Assembly: GCF_000968195.1 (NCBI RefSeq)
Contig: NZ_FO704550.1
Span: 3,286,001-3,350,000 of the forward strand
DNA: 64,000 bases
From: Xenorhabdus doucetiae
GTDB lineage: Bacteria; Pseudomonadota; Gammaproteobacteria; Enterobacterales; Enterobacteriaceae
Reading direction: 5' to 3'
Positions 1 through 7,650 of the stretch are shown piece after piece. The notes beneath the pieces were generated by a model. It did not search any database and was not told where the DNA came from. It saw only the letters and a list, made by a program, of their open reading frames with translations. The position numbers and the translations under genes are program-made. Each line of letters starts with the position of its first letter. The first letter of the stretch is position 1.

Positions 1-1
1 A

Positions 2-88
2 ACTTATAGTGATAATTCAGGTGAGTTTCAGGTTGATATTATAATCGAGTCACCAGATCTTTTAGATGACCTTGAAGAAATTAAATAA
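2..88 (+). CDS. C-terminal end of an unidentified protein (partial, cut by window edge)
   Basis: Frame 2 is open from the window edge to a TAA at 86-88 and gives 28 residues ending in an acidic tail (PDLLDDLEEIK). The start lies outside the window and the fragment is too short to assign. A hairpin follows 14 bases downstream, which fits the end of a transcription unit. Confidence 0.45.
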   Translation, partial: TYSDNSGEFQVDIIIESPDLLDDLEEIK

Positions 89-101
89 ATAATCTCAATA
101 T

Positions 102-127
102 ATAACCCGCAAATTTCTGCGGGTTAT
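102..127 (+). terminator. Hairpin after the partial left-edge gene
   Basis: ATAACCCGC and GCGGGTTAT form a 9-bp perfect stem around an 8-base loop. No long T-run follows, so it is a weak intrinsic terminator at best. Confidence 0.5.
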
Positions 128-391
128 AGCAATCTCACCAATTCTTCTGCTCCCTCTTTTCTTACTTCGATTGTTCCGGTGAGGTAATATCGGTAACTAT
201 CGTACCTCTGATGAGCTTTGGCTGTTACCTTGGGTGAAAAACAACGGCGAGTTAAAGCGTTTAATGGGATATAACGCAAAAAGTTAAGCGGTTTTACTGA
301 TTCGCTTATTGAATTTGATAAACCAATTCATTAAAGTGCTCCTGCCATTGGCAAAATCCAATGGTAAGGTTTCGCAGCCTTAAAGACACTC
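128..391. other. Gene-poor stretch with decayed coding fragments
   Basis: No ORF with a usable start and ribosome site is visible. One frame at about 187-285 translates into a plausible fragment containing DELWLLPWVKNN but has no start codon after the preceding stop. I read it as decayed phage or plasmid DNA left of the C4-like RNA. Confidence 0.3.
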
Positions 392-514
392 CACTGGTAG
401 GATGTTTCTACCAGTGTGCCTGTTATCGCCCTTTCAATGGTGGTTCAGGTGGGGGAGGCTTCGGCTTCGCCGGACGAGTGTCCCGGTACTGCGAACCCCG
501 TCTGAATCACCACC
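392..514 (+). ncRNA. C4-antisense-like structured RNA upstream of the Nlp gene
   Basis: Two strong structures lie side by side. The first is a hairpin at 392-416 with 9-bp arms CACTGGTAG/CTACCAGTG and a 7-base loop. The second is a long imperfect stem pairing 439-454 (GGTGGTTCAGGTGGGG) with 496-514 (CCCCGTCTGAATCACCACC), enclosing the small hairpin CGGCTTCGCCG. Such a double structure just before a phage-type regulator resembles the C4 antisense RNAs of phage P1/P7 and the P4 immunity RNA, which silence a downstream antirepressor or division-inhibitor gene. The family assignment is from memory of the architecture; the pairing itself is visible. A frame open from 361 runs through this region into the Nlp gene, but I take it as incidental. 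Confidence 0.5.
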
Positions 515-549
515 ATCAATTTTCTCAATTAATGGAAGGGGTAGCAGGA

Positions 550-813
550 ATGAATAACGTTAGAAATGACTGGCATCAAGCCGATATTATTGCTGCATTA
601 CGTAAACGTGGTACAACGCTTGCCGCAGTCTCCCGCGAAGCTGGACTAAGTTCTTCTACATTAGCAAATGTGTTATCACGCCCTTGGCCTAAAGGGGAAT
701 GGATCGTTGCTAATTATCTCAACATTCACCCATCTGAAATCTGGCCTAGCCGTTATTTTGATATGAACGGTAACCTTATAGAACGCAAAGTTCGCGATAA
801 GTCAGCAAAATAA
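550..813 (+). CDS. Nlp/Ner (SfsB) family transcriptional regulator
   Basis: An 87-residue DNA-binding protein of the Ner/Nlp family. These are phage Mu Ner-like lambda-repressor-fold regulators, also represented by SfsB/Nlp in E. coli. The helix-turn-helix spans about residues 14-45, with TTLAAVSREAGLSSSTL as the core, followed by the family-typical NYLNIHPSEIWPSRY. The start at 550 gives the usual family length and has a purine-rich site (GGAAGGGG) upstream; starting at 361 would add about 60 residues encoded by the structured RNA region. It is the only intact gene in the foreign segment left of the broken speE. Its target is unknown; phage or integrated-element regulation is inferred from context. 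Confidence 0.8.
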   Translation: MNNVRNDWHQADIIAALRKRGTTLAAVSREAGLSSSTLANVLSRPWPKGEWIVANYLNIHPSEIWPSRYFDMNGNLIERKVRDKSAK

Positions 814-1222
814 TTATTCTAATACCGAAAAACATCAGGGAAATAGTCACCTCGTCTAATTACTTGCTAGTTATTGGCTTTGATGAGGTGGCGCTATCGG
901 TGATGTTGTTGCGGAAAGGTCAGGTGATAACCGTAACGGGGAAGTCTTCTTACTGGCGGGGCTATCAGTTGGCTGTTACCTCGATTGCTTAATAGATTCC
1001 GACGAAATACGTTGCAACCTCCATAGGTTGGAACGTTTAGCGTACCTACCTACTCACGGGTGACGATATTCGCCGGTAGTATTAGATGTTCTCATCTTAT
1101 TTATTGCTTATAGGCTTGTTCAATAAACCATGTATAAATTATTGTATAAATAAAACCGAAAGCATTATGAAATTTAAAGAATAAAATCATTTTAAAACAT
1201 ATGGTTATAACAATAAAGTCAA
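814..1222. other. Non-coding or decayed phage-like stretch ending at the speE breakpoint
   Basis: Two overlapping frames give phage-like fragments without good starts: about 890-992 ending LAVTSIA, and about 900-1060 ending LAYLPTHG. No complete gene, tRNA or integrase is visible. From about 1090 the sequence turns AT-rich up to the end of the speE fragment. This marks the right side of the DNA that replaced the rest of speE. Confidence 0.35.
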
Positions 1223-1417
1223 TTAATGGTAGATAAATTCATCGCGCTCTGTGGTTTGTACTACACCATCAAGTGCCATGATGCGGCCTAATTCTGTATT
1301 TTCGAAAATGATAAGATCCTGATGCTGTGTTTTATCGTGATAAAGTATGTTTTCCACTGCGAAATACTGGCCGAAATTGGGATGCAAAGTTTCATACCAA
1401 ATTTCCTTTTGTGACAT
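1223..1417 (-). pseudogene. speE: Spermidine synthase fragment, N-terminal 64 residues only
   Basis: SpeE transfers an aminopropyl group from decarboxylated SAM to putrescine. The 64 residues match the enterobacterial SpeE N-terminus closely (WYETLHPNFGQYFAV, HQDLIIFENTELGR, ALDGVVQTTERDEFIYH). A full protein is about 285 residues, so the Rossmann-fold catalytic domain is missing. The homology ends exactly at the His codon, where a TAA follows and unrelated AT-rich DNA begins. The neighbour yacC is in the usual place, so this is the original locus, truncated by insertion, deletion or rearrangement. The product cannot be an active synthase. An intact copy elsewhere in the genome is possible. 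Confidence 0.9.
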
Positions 1418-1536
1418 GTTCTGCTATTCCTCCACTGTGATATTCATAGACATTGACGCACACGCAATAGCCAATTATTTACATAATTGTCACTTAGTTT
1501 CAATATGAAATTAATCTTGTGAGTATCCAAAAGGAG

Positions 1537-1893
1537 CTACTTTACATAGGAGAGTAAACTGAGGGAGTTTCGTGCAAGGGAGCGGCATTTAACCTCATGA
1601 GGCAGATCAATTCCCTTTAAGTCGTTGTAACCTAATTGATTGAGTTCCTGCATTAACTGACCATTATAGTCACTGAGATCCCACTTGTTGCGTTGGGCAA
1701 AATAGATAATGGTGCGCTTAATTTGCAGATCTGGAATTTGGTTATAGCCACAGTCATGCTTTAGATAGACATAGACGGCTGTCAGATCGGCGAGATCTTC
1801 CGCTTCATTTTCAGACAGCGCTTTTGCGGGTTGAGCAAAACTCAACAGAGCCAGAATGTATGTGAATAAGGTAATTTTTTGCATAATTTCCAT
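1537..1893 (-). CDS. yacC: YacC family protein (PulS/OutS pilotin-like)
   Basis: A 118-residue exported protein of the YacC family, related to the PulS/OutS pilotins of type II secretion. An N-terminal signal sequence is visible (hydrophobic TLFTYILALLSFA ending at AKA, about residues 8-25). The mature part has two well-spaced cysteines, in HDCGYNQ and EVKCRSL, probably a disulfide. Position beside speE and upstream of hpt matches E. coli, although cueO and gcd are absent between yacC and hpt. No type II secretion gene is near, so its role stays open. There are two near starts, MEIM and MQKI; the second has the more standard signal-peptide layout. Confidence 0.85.
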   Translation of the reverse strand: MEIMQKITLFTYILALLSFAQPAKALSENEAEDLADLTAVYVYLKHDCGYNQIPDLQIKRTIIYFAQRNKWDLSDYNGQLMQELNQLGYNDLKGIDLPHEVKCRSLARNSLSLLSYVK

Positions 1894-2157
1894 TATACTG
1901 CTTTTCTACCATTTTACTTAAATTAACATATTAATATCTTTGTTCGCCAAACTTTATTTTCTTAATTTTGGTAAAATGACTGTTTTTTCTGCCAACTAAA
2001 AAAATTGATTGTGGGTTAACGAAAGGTTTGTTCTGGTAGCAGAGAATGATATTTTATGCGCTCGGTGAGCTTATGGTATTGAGCGGTATGTAAATAGTCA
2101 CATTCACTTTTGGATTTGACTTGTGATTGTTTAAAATAAAATCAACTGGTTATATTG

Positions 2158-2697
2158 ATGAAGAAACATATTGTAGAAGTGATGATCTCCGAACAGGAGG
2201 TTAAGCAACGTATTGCTGAGTTGGGGCAACAGATTACAGAGCATTATCGTCATAGTGATCGTGAATTGGTGCTGGTTGGCCTGTTGAGGGGATCATTTAT
2301 CTTTATGGCAGACCTGTGTCGTGAAATTCAGGTTTCCCATGAAGTGGACTTTATGACCGCATCCAGCTACGGCAATGAGATGAGCTCTACCCGCGATGTG
2401 AAAATCCTTAAAGATCTGGATGAAGACATTCGTGGTAAGGATGTGTTGATTGTTGAAGATATTATCGACTCAGGCAATACACTGAACAAAATCCGCGAGA
2501 TTCTGGCGCTGCGTGAACCGAACTCACTGGCGATTTGTACTTTGTTGAACAAACCCTCTCGTCGTGAAGTCGATGTTCCTGTTGAGTGGATTGGTTATTC
2601 CATTGAAGATAAATTTGTCGTGGGTTACGGCATTGATTATGCGCAGCGTTATCGCCATCTGCCTTATATCGGGCATGTCACCTTGCTGGAAGATTAA
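2158..2697 (+). CDS. hpt: Hypoxanthine phosphoribosyltransferase
   Basis: Purine salvage enzyme that joins hypoxanthine to PRPP to give IMP; cytoplasmic. The PRPP-binding motif VLIVEDIIDSGNT is at residues 96-108, with the acidic pair of the catalytic loop. GLLRGSFIFMADL at about 41-53 and the C-terminal GYGIDYAQRYRHLPYIG are family signatures. The ATG at 2158 gives 179 residues, as in E. coli; the in-frame TTG at 2155 would only add one residue. It stands alone and is transcribed convergently with can, with a hairpin between them. Confidence 0.97.
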   Translation: MKKHIVEVMISEQEVKQRIAELGQQITEHYRHSDRELVLVGLLRGSFIFMADLCREIQVSHEVDFMTASSYGNEMSSTRDVKILKDLDEDIRGKDVLIVEDIIDSGNTLNKIREILALREPNSLAICTLLNKPSRREVDVPVEWIGYSIEDKFVVGYGIDYAQRYRHLPYIGHVTLLED

Positions 2698-2735
2698 TTT
2701 TCGCGATAAGCAGAAGTAATCTATACTGTGTGAGT

Positions 2736-2760
2736 AAATGGCAGCGTTTTGCTGCCATTT
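2736..2760 (+). terminator. Terminator of hpt
   Basis: AAATGGCAGC and GCTGCCATTT pair perfectly (10 bp) around GTTTT, and the 3' arm runs into T-rich sequence. It lies between convergent hpt and can. Confidence 0.85.
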
Positions 2761-2798
2761 ATTTTTCTCATCATTTATTTTTCTCATCATTTATTTTT
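2756..2798. repeat. Short tandem repeat, 16-bp unit, nearly three copies
   Basis: CATTTATTTTTCTCAT occurs twice in a row and a third copy begins (CATTTATTTTT). The array starts in the 3' arm of the hpt terminator and is not coding. Confidence 0.85.
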
Positions 2799-2825
2799 AT
2801 CGTCAATAAGGGATTGTTCAATCCG

Positions 2826-3479
2826 TTATTTTGTCTGCGATAACTTGGAAATCGTCTGGCGATAATTGAGTTCCAATTTTTCACGGCTGTCCGCCGTAAT
2901 ATCCAGATCATGTAACTCACCATCCTTTAAACCATATACCCAACCGTGGATCATCACCTTCTGCCCGCGTTTCCATGCGGATTGCATAATGGTTGAGTGA
3001 CCGAGGTTGTAAACCTGCTCGATCACATTCAATTCACACAGGCGATTCAGCCTATCATTAGGTGGTAATTCACCCAGCATGGAACTGTGCTTGTACCACA
3101 AATCACGGACATGGAGCAGCCAGTTATTGATTAAGCCCAATTCCGTGCCATCCACGGCAGCTTCAATGCCCCCGCAACCGTAGTGACCACAGATGATAAT
3201 GTGTTCAACCTGTAAAACATCAACGGCATATTGCACAACAGATAGACAGTTTAAATCGGTATGGATCACAAGATTGGCGACGTTGCGGTGAACAAAAAGA
3301 TCACCGGGTGCGGCATCAATCAGTTTTTCGGCAGGTACTCGGCTATCAGAGCAGCCTATCCACAGGAAATGGGGTTTTTGTGCTTTTGATAATTCTTTGA
3401 AGAAACGTGGATTTTCTTCGTTTACGGATTCTGACCACTGTTTGTTCCTGGCAAACAGCTCTTCAATTTTTCTCATCAT
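2826..3479 (-). CDS. can: Beta-class carbonic anhydrase
   Basis: A zinc enzyme that interconverts CO2 and bicarbonate in the cytoplasm and supplies bicarbonate for carboxylations. The zinc ligands typical of the beta class are visible: Cys43 and Asp45 in IGCSDSRVP, and His99 and Cys102 in GHYGCGG. The 217-residue length and strong identity with E. coli Can (YadF) support the call. Two adjacent ATG codons begin the gene (3479 and 3476). It is convergent with hpt and divergent from yadG, as in E. coli. Confidence 0.97.
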   Translation of the reverse strand: MMRKIEELFARNKQWSESVNEENPRFFKELSKAQKPHFLWIGCSDSRVPAEKLIDAAPGDLFVHRNVANLVIHTDLNCLSVVQYAVDVLQVEHIIICGHYGCGGIEAAVDGTELGLINNWLLHVRDLWYKHSSMLGELPPNDRLNRLCELNVIEQVYNLGHSTIMQSAWKRGQKVMIHGWVYGLKDGELHDLDITADSREKLELNYRQTISKLSQTK

Positions 3480-3660
3480 AACGAATAGCCTGGCAACATT
3501 TTTGAGATAGAATCATATACAACATTAATTGAGAATTTAATATTTAATTGAGCAATGTTTTTTAATTAACCCCTGCCATTGTTAAGAAATAGGGGAATAA
3601 TAATGGCATAATTTTCATCTTGTAGTCAGAAATAGCAAATAATAAAGGTATTTTTTACTT

Positions 3661-4587
3661 ATGGCTTACGCATTGGAATTGACGCAGCTCACGAAAGTCT
3701 ATGAGAGTGGAGTGAAAGCGCTGCGGGGAATTGATTTGCGTGTAGAAACCGGTGATTTCTACGCGCTTTTAGGGCCGAACGGCGCCGGGAAATCGACGAC
3801 GATAGGGATTATTAGTTCCTTAGTGAATAAAAGTGGCGGCAAGGTCAAGGTCTTTGGCTACGATATTGATACGGATCTCGTTAATGCCAAACGGCAGCTT
3901 GGCCTTGTTCCGCAGGAATTTAATTTCAATCCTTTCGAAACCGTGATTCAGATTGTCATGAATCAGGCGGGATATTACGGGGTCCCGCGCAATGTCGCCT
4001 ACGGCAGGGCAGAAACCTATCTGACCCAATTGGATCTCTGGGAAAAGCGCAACGAGCGGGCAAATCGTTTGTCCGGCGGCATGAAACGGCGTTTAATGAT
4101 TGCCCGTGCTTTAATGCACCAGCCAAAGTTGTTGATCCTTGATGAACCCACGGCGGGTGTGGATATCGAACTGCGCCGGTCAATGTGGGAATTTTTGCGC
4201 GGATTGAATGCTCAGGGAACCACAATCATCCTAACGACGCACTATCTGGAAGAAGCCGAGATGTTGTGCCGTAACATCGGCATTATCCAGCACGGCGAGC
4301 TGGTGGAAAACACGAGTATGAAAAATCTGCTCAGTCAACTTGAGCGTGAAACCTTCTTGCTCGATTTGGACCCCAAAGGAGCCATGCCGGTAGTTGAAGG
4401 TTACGACCACCGTCTACTTGATGCCATCACGTTGGAAGTGGATGTAAAACGTGGGCAGGGCTTGAATGATGTGTTTTCCCAGCTAAGTACGCAGGGTATA
4501 CAAATCAACAGCATGCGCAATAAAGCCAATCGTCTGGAAGAGTTGTTTGTCGGATTGACTAATAATCATCAAGGAGATAGATCATGA
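3661..4587 (+). CDS. yadG: ABC transporter ATP-binding protein YadG
   Basis: ATPase subunit of an ABC-2 type exporter of unknown substrate. Walker A GPNGAGKST is at 38-46, signature LSGGM at 137-141, and Walker B LLILDEPT at 157-164, followed by the switch histidine in TTHYLEEAE. It has 308 residues, as in E. coli. The stop overlaps the start of yadH (ATGA), so the two subunits are translationally coupled. Probably a dimeric exporter with two copies each of YadG and YadH. Confidence 0.95.
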   Translation: MAYALELTQLTKVYESGVKALRGIDLRVETGDFYALLGPNGAGKSTTIGIISSLVNKSGGKVKVFGYDIDTDLVNAKRQLGLVPQEFNFNPFETVIQIVMNQAGYYGVPRNVAYGRAETYLTQLDLWEKRNERANRLSGGMKRRLMIARALMHQPKLLILDEPTAGVDIELRRSMWEFLRGLNAQGTTIILTTHYLEEAEMLCRNIGIIQHGELVENTSMKNLLSQLERETFLLDLDPKGAMPVVEGYDHRLLDAITLEVDVKRGQGLNDVFSQLSTQGIQINSMRNKANRLEELFVGLTNNHQGDRS

Positions 4588-5354
4588 TCCCATTGTACTG
4601 GGTGGCGCTGAAAACCATTTGGATTAAAGAAGTTACCCGTTTTGGCCGTATTTGGGTGCAGACTTTACTGCCGCCTGTGATCACGATGTCCCTGTATTTC
4701 GTTATCTTCGGTAATCTGGTGGGTTCCCGCATTGGCGAAATGGGCGGCGTGGGTTATATGCAGTTTATTGTGCCCGGGCTGATCATGATGTCAGTGATCA
4801 CTAACTCTTACGCTAATGTTTCTTCGTCTTTCTTTGGTGCCAAATTCCAGCGCAGCATTGAAGAAGTGCTGGTTGCACCGGTTCCCACTCATATCATTAT
4901 TGCCGGCTTTGTTGGCGGTGGCGTCGCTCGTGGGGTATGCGTGGGTATTCTGGTGACATTGGTTTCCCTGTTGTTCGTGCCGTTGCAGATACATTCATGG
5001 GGCATGGTGGTGATCACCTTGCTGGCAACGTCAATCTTATTTTCACTGGCGGGGCTGTTGAATGCCATTTTTGCGAAAACCTTCGATGATATCAGTATTA
5101 TCCCAACCTTTGTGCTGACCCCGTTAACCTATTTGGGGGGCGTATTCTACTCCCTGACTTTGCTGCCGACTTTCTGGCAGGTCGTGTCAAAGATTAACCC
5201 GATCGTCTATATGGTCAGTGGCTTCCGCTACGGTTTTCTCGGTATCATGGATGTGTCCCTGACGATGACATTAGGGATGCTGGGGAGTTTTATCGTTGGA
5301 TTCTATATATTGGCTTGGTATCTGATTGAATCAGGGCGAGGGCTGAGAACGTAA
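4584..5354 (+). CDS. yadH: ABC-2 type inner-membrane permease YadH
   Basis: A 256-residue permease with about six hydrophobic segments, for example PPVITMSLYFVIFGNLVG near 30-47 and TFVLTPLTYLGGVFYSL near 172-188, the latter being the conserved ABC-2 region. The start overlaps the yadG stop by four bases. The substrate is not known for this family. A strong hairpin at 5370-5394 ends the operon. Confidence 0.95.
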   Translation: MIPLYWVALKTIWIKEVTRFGRIWVQTLLPPVITMSLYFVIFGNLVGSRIGEMGGVGYMQFIVPGLIMMSVITNSYANVSSSFFGAKFQRSIEEVLVAPVPTHIIIAGFVGGGVARGVCVGILVTLVSLLFVPLQIHSWGMVVITLLATSILFSLAGLLNAIFAKTFDDISIIPTFVLTPLTYLGGVFYSLTLLPTFWQVVSKINPIVYMVSGFRYGFLGIMDVSLTMTLGMLGSFIVGFYILAWYLIESGRGLRT

Positions 5355-5369
5355 TCGCCAGAACAGAAT

Positions 5370-5394
5370 ACTCCGCCGCCGATTGCGGCGGAGT
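5370..5394. terminator. Bidirectional terminator between yadH and panC
   Basis: ACTCCGCCGC/GCGGCGGAGT is a 10-bp perfect GC-rich stem with a 5-base loop between two convergent genes. T-runs are short on both sides. Confidence 0.75.
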
Positions 5395-5406
5395 GGATAC
5401 TTCAAA

Positions 5407-6264
5407 TCAGCCAATCAAATCGACCTGCTGATTGTCAATCAGCCGGGTTTTCCCCAACCATGCCGCCATCAGGATCACGGCTTTTTGACTTTGTGCGCTT
5501 AATGGCAGCAGGTTTTCTGCATCACGGATAAATAACTCATCCGGCATAAAACCTTCTTCGCGCAAATGGGCAGCGGCGAGTTCAATGAGCCGTCCCGTAT
5601 CCCGTTCGCCATTTTTCAATCTTTCTGCCATAAATTGCATCACCTGATTGAGCAAAGGCGCTATTTTTTTCTCTTCAACGGACAGGAGACTATTACGCGA
5701 ACTCAGCGCCAATCCATTTTTATCACGGACGATAGGCACGGAAACCAAGGTAATATCGTAGGCCATATCGGCAATCATTTTGCGGATAATCTGTAATTGC
5801 TGGAAATCTTTTTCACCGAAATAAACCAGATCAGGTTGGATAAGATTAAACAATTTGCTGACAACGGTCGTGACACCACGGAAATGCCCAGGCCGGCTGG
5901 CGCCCTCAAGGAGATGAGAAAGCCCCGGCACTTCAACAAAAGTTTGGTTGTTGTTTGAGCTATTCGGGTACATCTCGTTAACGTTGGGCGCGAATACCAG
6001 CTCGACATTGCGACGGCTCAGTTTTTCGCAATCTTCCTGTAAGGTTCGGGGATAATTGGCCAGATCGTCTTCCCGGTCAAATTGCATCGGATTGACGAAA
6101 ATACTGACGATAACGACGTCAGCCTGTGCTCTGGCGGTATCCACCAACGCCATATGACCATCATGCAGATTTCCCATCGTGGGAACGAAAGCAATGCGTT
6201 TGCCGGCTTGGTGCCAGCGGCGGATTTCTCGGCGTAAAAGGGGGATCGTTTCTATAATCAGCAT
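5407..6264 (-). CDS. panC: Pantothenate synthetase
   Basis: ATP-dependent ligase joining pantoate and beta-alanine to pantothenate, the precursor of CoA and phosphopantetheine. It shows the HIGH-like MGNLHDGH (about 30-37), FVNPMQF, the FGEKDFQQL segment and the KMSKS-like LALSSRNSLLS. It has 285 residues, as in other enterobacteria. It follows panB by about 40 bases on the same strand, in the likely unit pcnB-folK-panB-panC. panD is not beside it, unlike in E. coli. Confidence 0.97.
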   Translation of the reverse strand: MLIIETIPLLRREIRRWHQAGKRIAFVPTMGNLHDGHMALVDTARAQADVVIVSIFVNPMQFDREDDLANYPRTLQEDCEKLSRRNVELVFAPNVNEMYPNSSNNNQTFVEVPGLSHLLEGASRPGHFRGVTTVVSKLFNLIQPDLVYFGEKDFQQLQIIRKMIADMAYDITLVSVPIVRDKNGLALSSRNSLLSVEEKKIAPLLNQVMQFMAERLKNGERDTGRLIELAAAHLREEGFMPDELFIRDAENLLPLSAQSQKAVILMAAWLGKTRLIDNQQVDLIG

Positions 6265-6303
6265 TGCTGTACTCCTTTAATTAGCAGTCATGCTGGAGAA
6301 TCA

Positions 6304-7095
6304 TCAATTGAATGAATGTGCTTGATCGGGATAGGCAGCGCTTTCTACTTGTTCAATGTATAAGCGGATGGCATCCCTGATGTTGCCCGTTTCTTTGAGG
6401 AAGTCTTTGGCAAATTTAGGCGGCCTTGTGGTAATGCCGAGGGCATCGTGCATAACCAGAATTTGGCCATCCGTCATATTGCCCGCCCCAATACCAATGA
6501 CCGGAATGTCCAGGGCTTCAGTGATACGCTGGGCCAGCGCAGTCGGCACACATTCTAACACCAGTAGCTGCATACCCGCTTTTTCCAGGGCAATGGCATC
6601 GTTGAGTAACGTCTGGGCGGAGGATTCATCACGTCCCTGAACTTTATAACCGCCGAGGATATTAACGGATTGTGGTGTCAGACCCAAATGTCCGCAAACG
6701 GGGACGGCACGTTCGGCCAGCATTTTGACGGTATCACACAGCCAATCCCCACCCTCAATTTTGACCATATTGGCACCAGAACGCATTAATGCCGCCGCGT
6801 TGCCAAAACTTTGTTCAGGGGTCGCATAGCTCATGAAAGGCATATCGGCGATGAGAAAAGCCTGCGGAGCACCGGCGCGAACGCTGCGGGTGTGGTAAGC
6901 GATATCTTCAATCGTGACGGGCAGGGTTGAGTCGAATCCCTGCACGGTCATGCCGAGTGAATCGCCAATCAGCATGACATTAATGCCCTGTTCGGCGAAA
7001 AGGTGGGCGAAACTGGCATCGTAAGCGGTGATAGTGGCGAATTTGCGCTTGGCTTTTTTTAACTGACTGAGATCCGCCAGGGTTGTTGGTTTCAT
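6304..7095 (-). CDS. panB: Ketopantoate hydroxymethyltransferase
   Basis: Uses methylene-tetrahydrofolate to convert 2-ketoisovalerate to ketopantoate, the committed step to pantothenate. It has a TIM-barrel fold; family motifs TAYDASFAHLF, IGDSLGMTVQG (metal-binding Asp), the KIEGG strand and GIGAGNMTDGQ are all present. It has 263 residues, one fewer than E. coli. Located between folK and panC on the same strand. Confidence 0.97.
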   Translation of the reverse strand: MKPTTLADLSQLKKAKRKFATITAYDASFAHLFAEQGINVMLIGDSLGMTVQGFDSTLPVTIEDIAYHTRSVRAGAPQAFLIADMPFMSYATPEQSFGNAAALMRSGANMVKIEGGDWLCDTVKMLAERAVPVCGHLGLTPQSVNILGGYKVQGRDESSAQTLLNDAIALEKAGMQLLVLECVPTALAQRITEALDIPVIGIGAGNMTDGQILVMHDALGITTRPPKFAKDFLKETGNIRDAIRLYIEQVESAAYPDQAHSFN

Positions 7096-7166
7096 TACAT
7101 TCTCCTGAATAGTTATACCCTTTAGTTTCAGGATAGTATCCCATTATCCAGAAAGAGGTACACAAG

Positions 7167-7649
7167 CTAGACCCAAAGCGTCAGGCCATGTTCTGGAACG
7201 AGTTTTAATTGCTCTGCTAAGGTTTCCCCATCGGGAAACACCAGGTCTGGTGCAATTTCTGCCAGCGGGTAGAGCATAAATTCACGCTGTTTTAATCCAT
7301 AATGGGGAACGGTCAAGCGTTCGGTGTTGATGATGTGATCGCCAAACAGCATGATATCCAAATCGAGCGTTCTAGGCCCCCAGCGTTCATCCTTGCGAAC
7401 ACGTCCTTGAGCCCGTTCAATGGCTTGCGTGTGATCAAGCAATATCTCTGGTGATAACTGGGTGTCCAATACGACGGCAAGGTTGAGATAATCAGGTTGA
7501 TCCTGTGGCCCCATGGGTTTTGTTCGGTAAAAAGAGGATTGAACAACAAACGTGGTATCAGGGATCTGTTTCAGCGCAGCAAGTGCGTTATTGACTTGCT
7601 GCAAAGGGTCGGCCAGATTACTGCCAATGGCGATATAGACTAGCGTCAT
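7167..7649 (-). CDS. folK: Hydroxymethyldihydropterin pyrophosphokinase
   Basis: Transfers pyrophosphate from ATP to 6-hydroxymethyl-dihydropterin in folate synthesis. The start MTLVYIAIGSNL at 7649 gives 160 residues and the standard N-terminus; a longer frame upstream would read into pcnB. Visible motifs are GSNL, SSFYRTKPMGPQDQPDYLN (pterin site), and PRTLDLDIMLFGD with the magnesium-binding aspartates. Only one base separates the pcnB stop from this ATG, so translation is probably coupled. Confidence 0.96.
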   Translation of the reverse strand: MTLVYIAIGSNLADPLQQVNNALAALKQIPDTTFVVQSSFYRTKPMGPQDQPDYLNLAVVLDTQLSPEILLDHTQAIERAQGRVRKDERWGPRTLDLDIMLFGDHIINTERLTVPHYGLKQREFMLYPLAEIAPDLVFPDGETLAEQLKLVPEHGLTLWV

Positions 7650-7650
7650 G

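Noticed and set aside
361..549. Upstream extension of the Nlp gene to 361
   Set aside because: The added residues come from a strongly base-paired region and do not resemble the family; the ATG at 550 has a ribosome site and gives the standard length.
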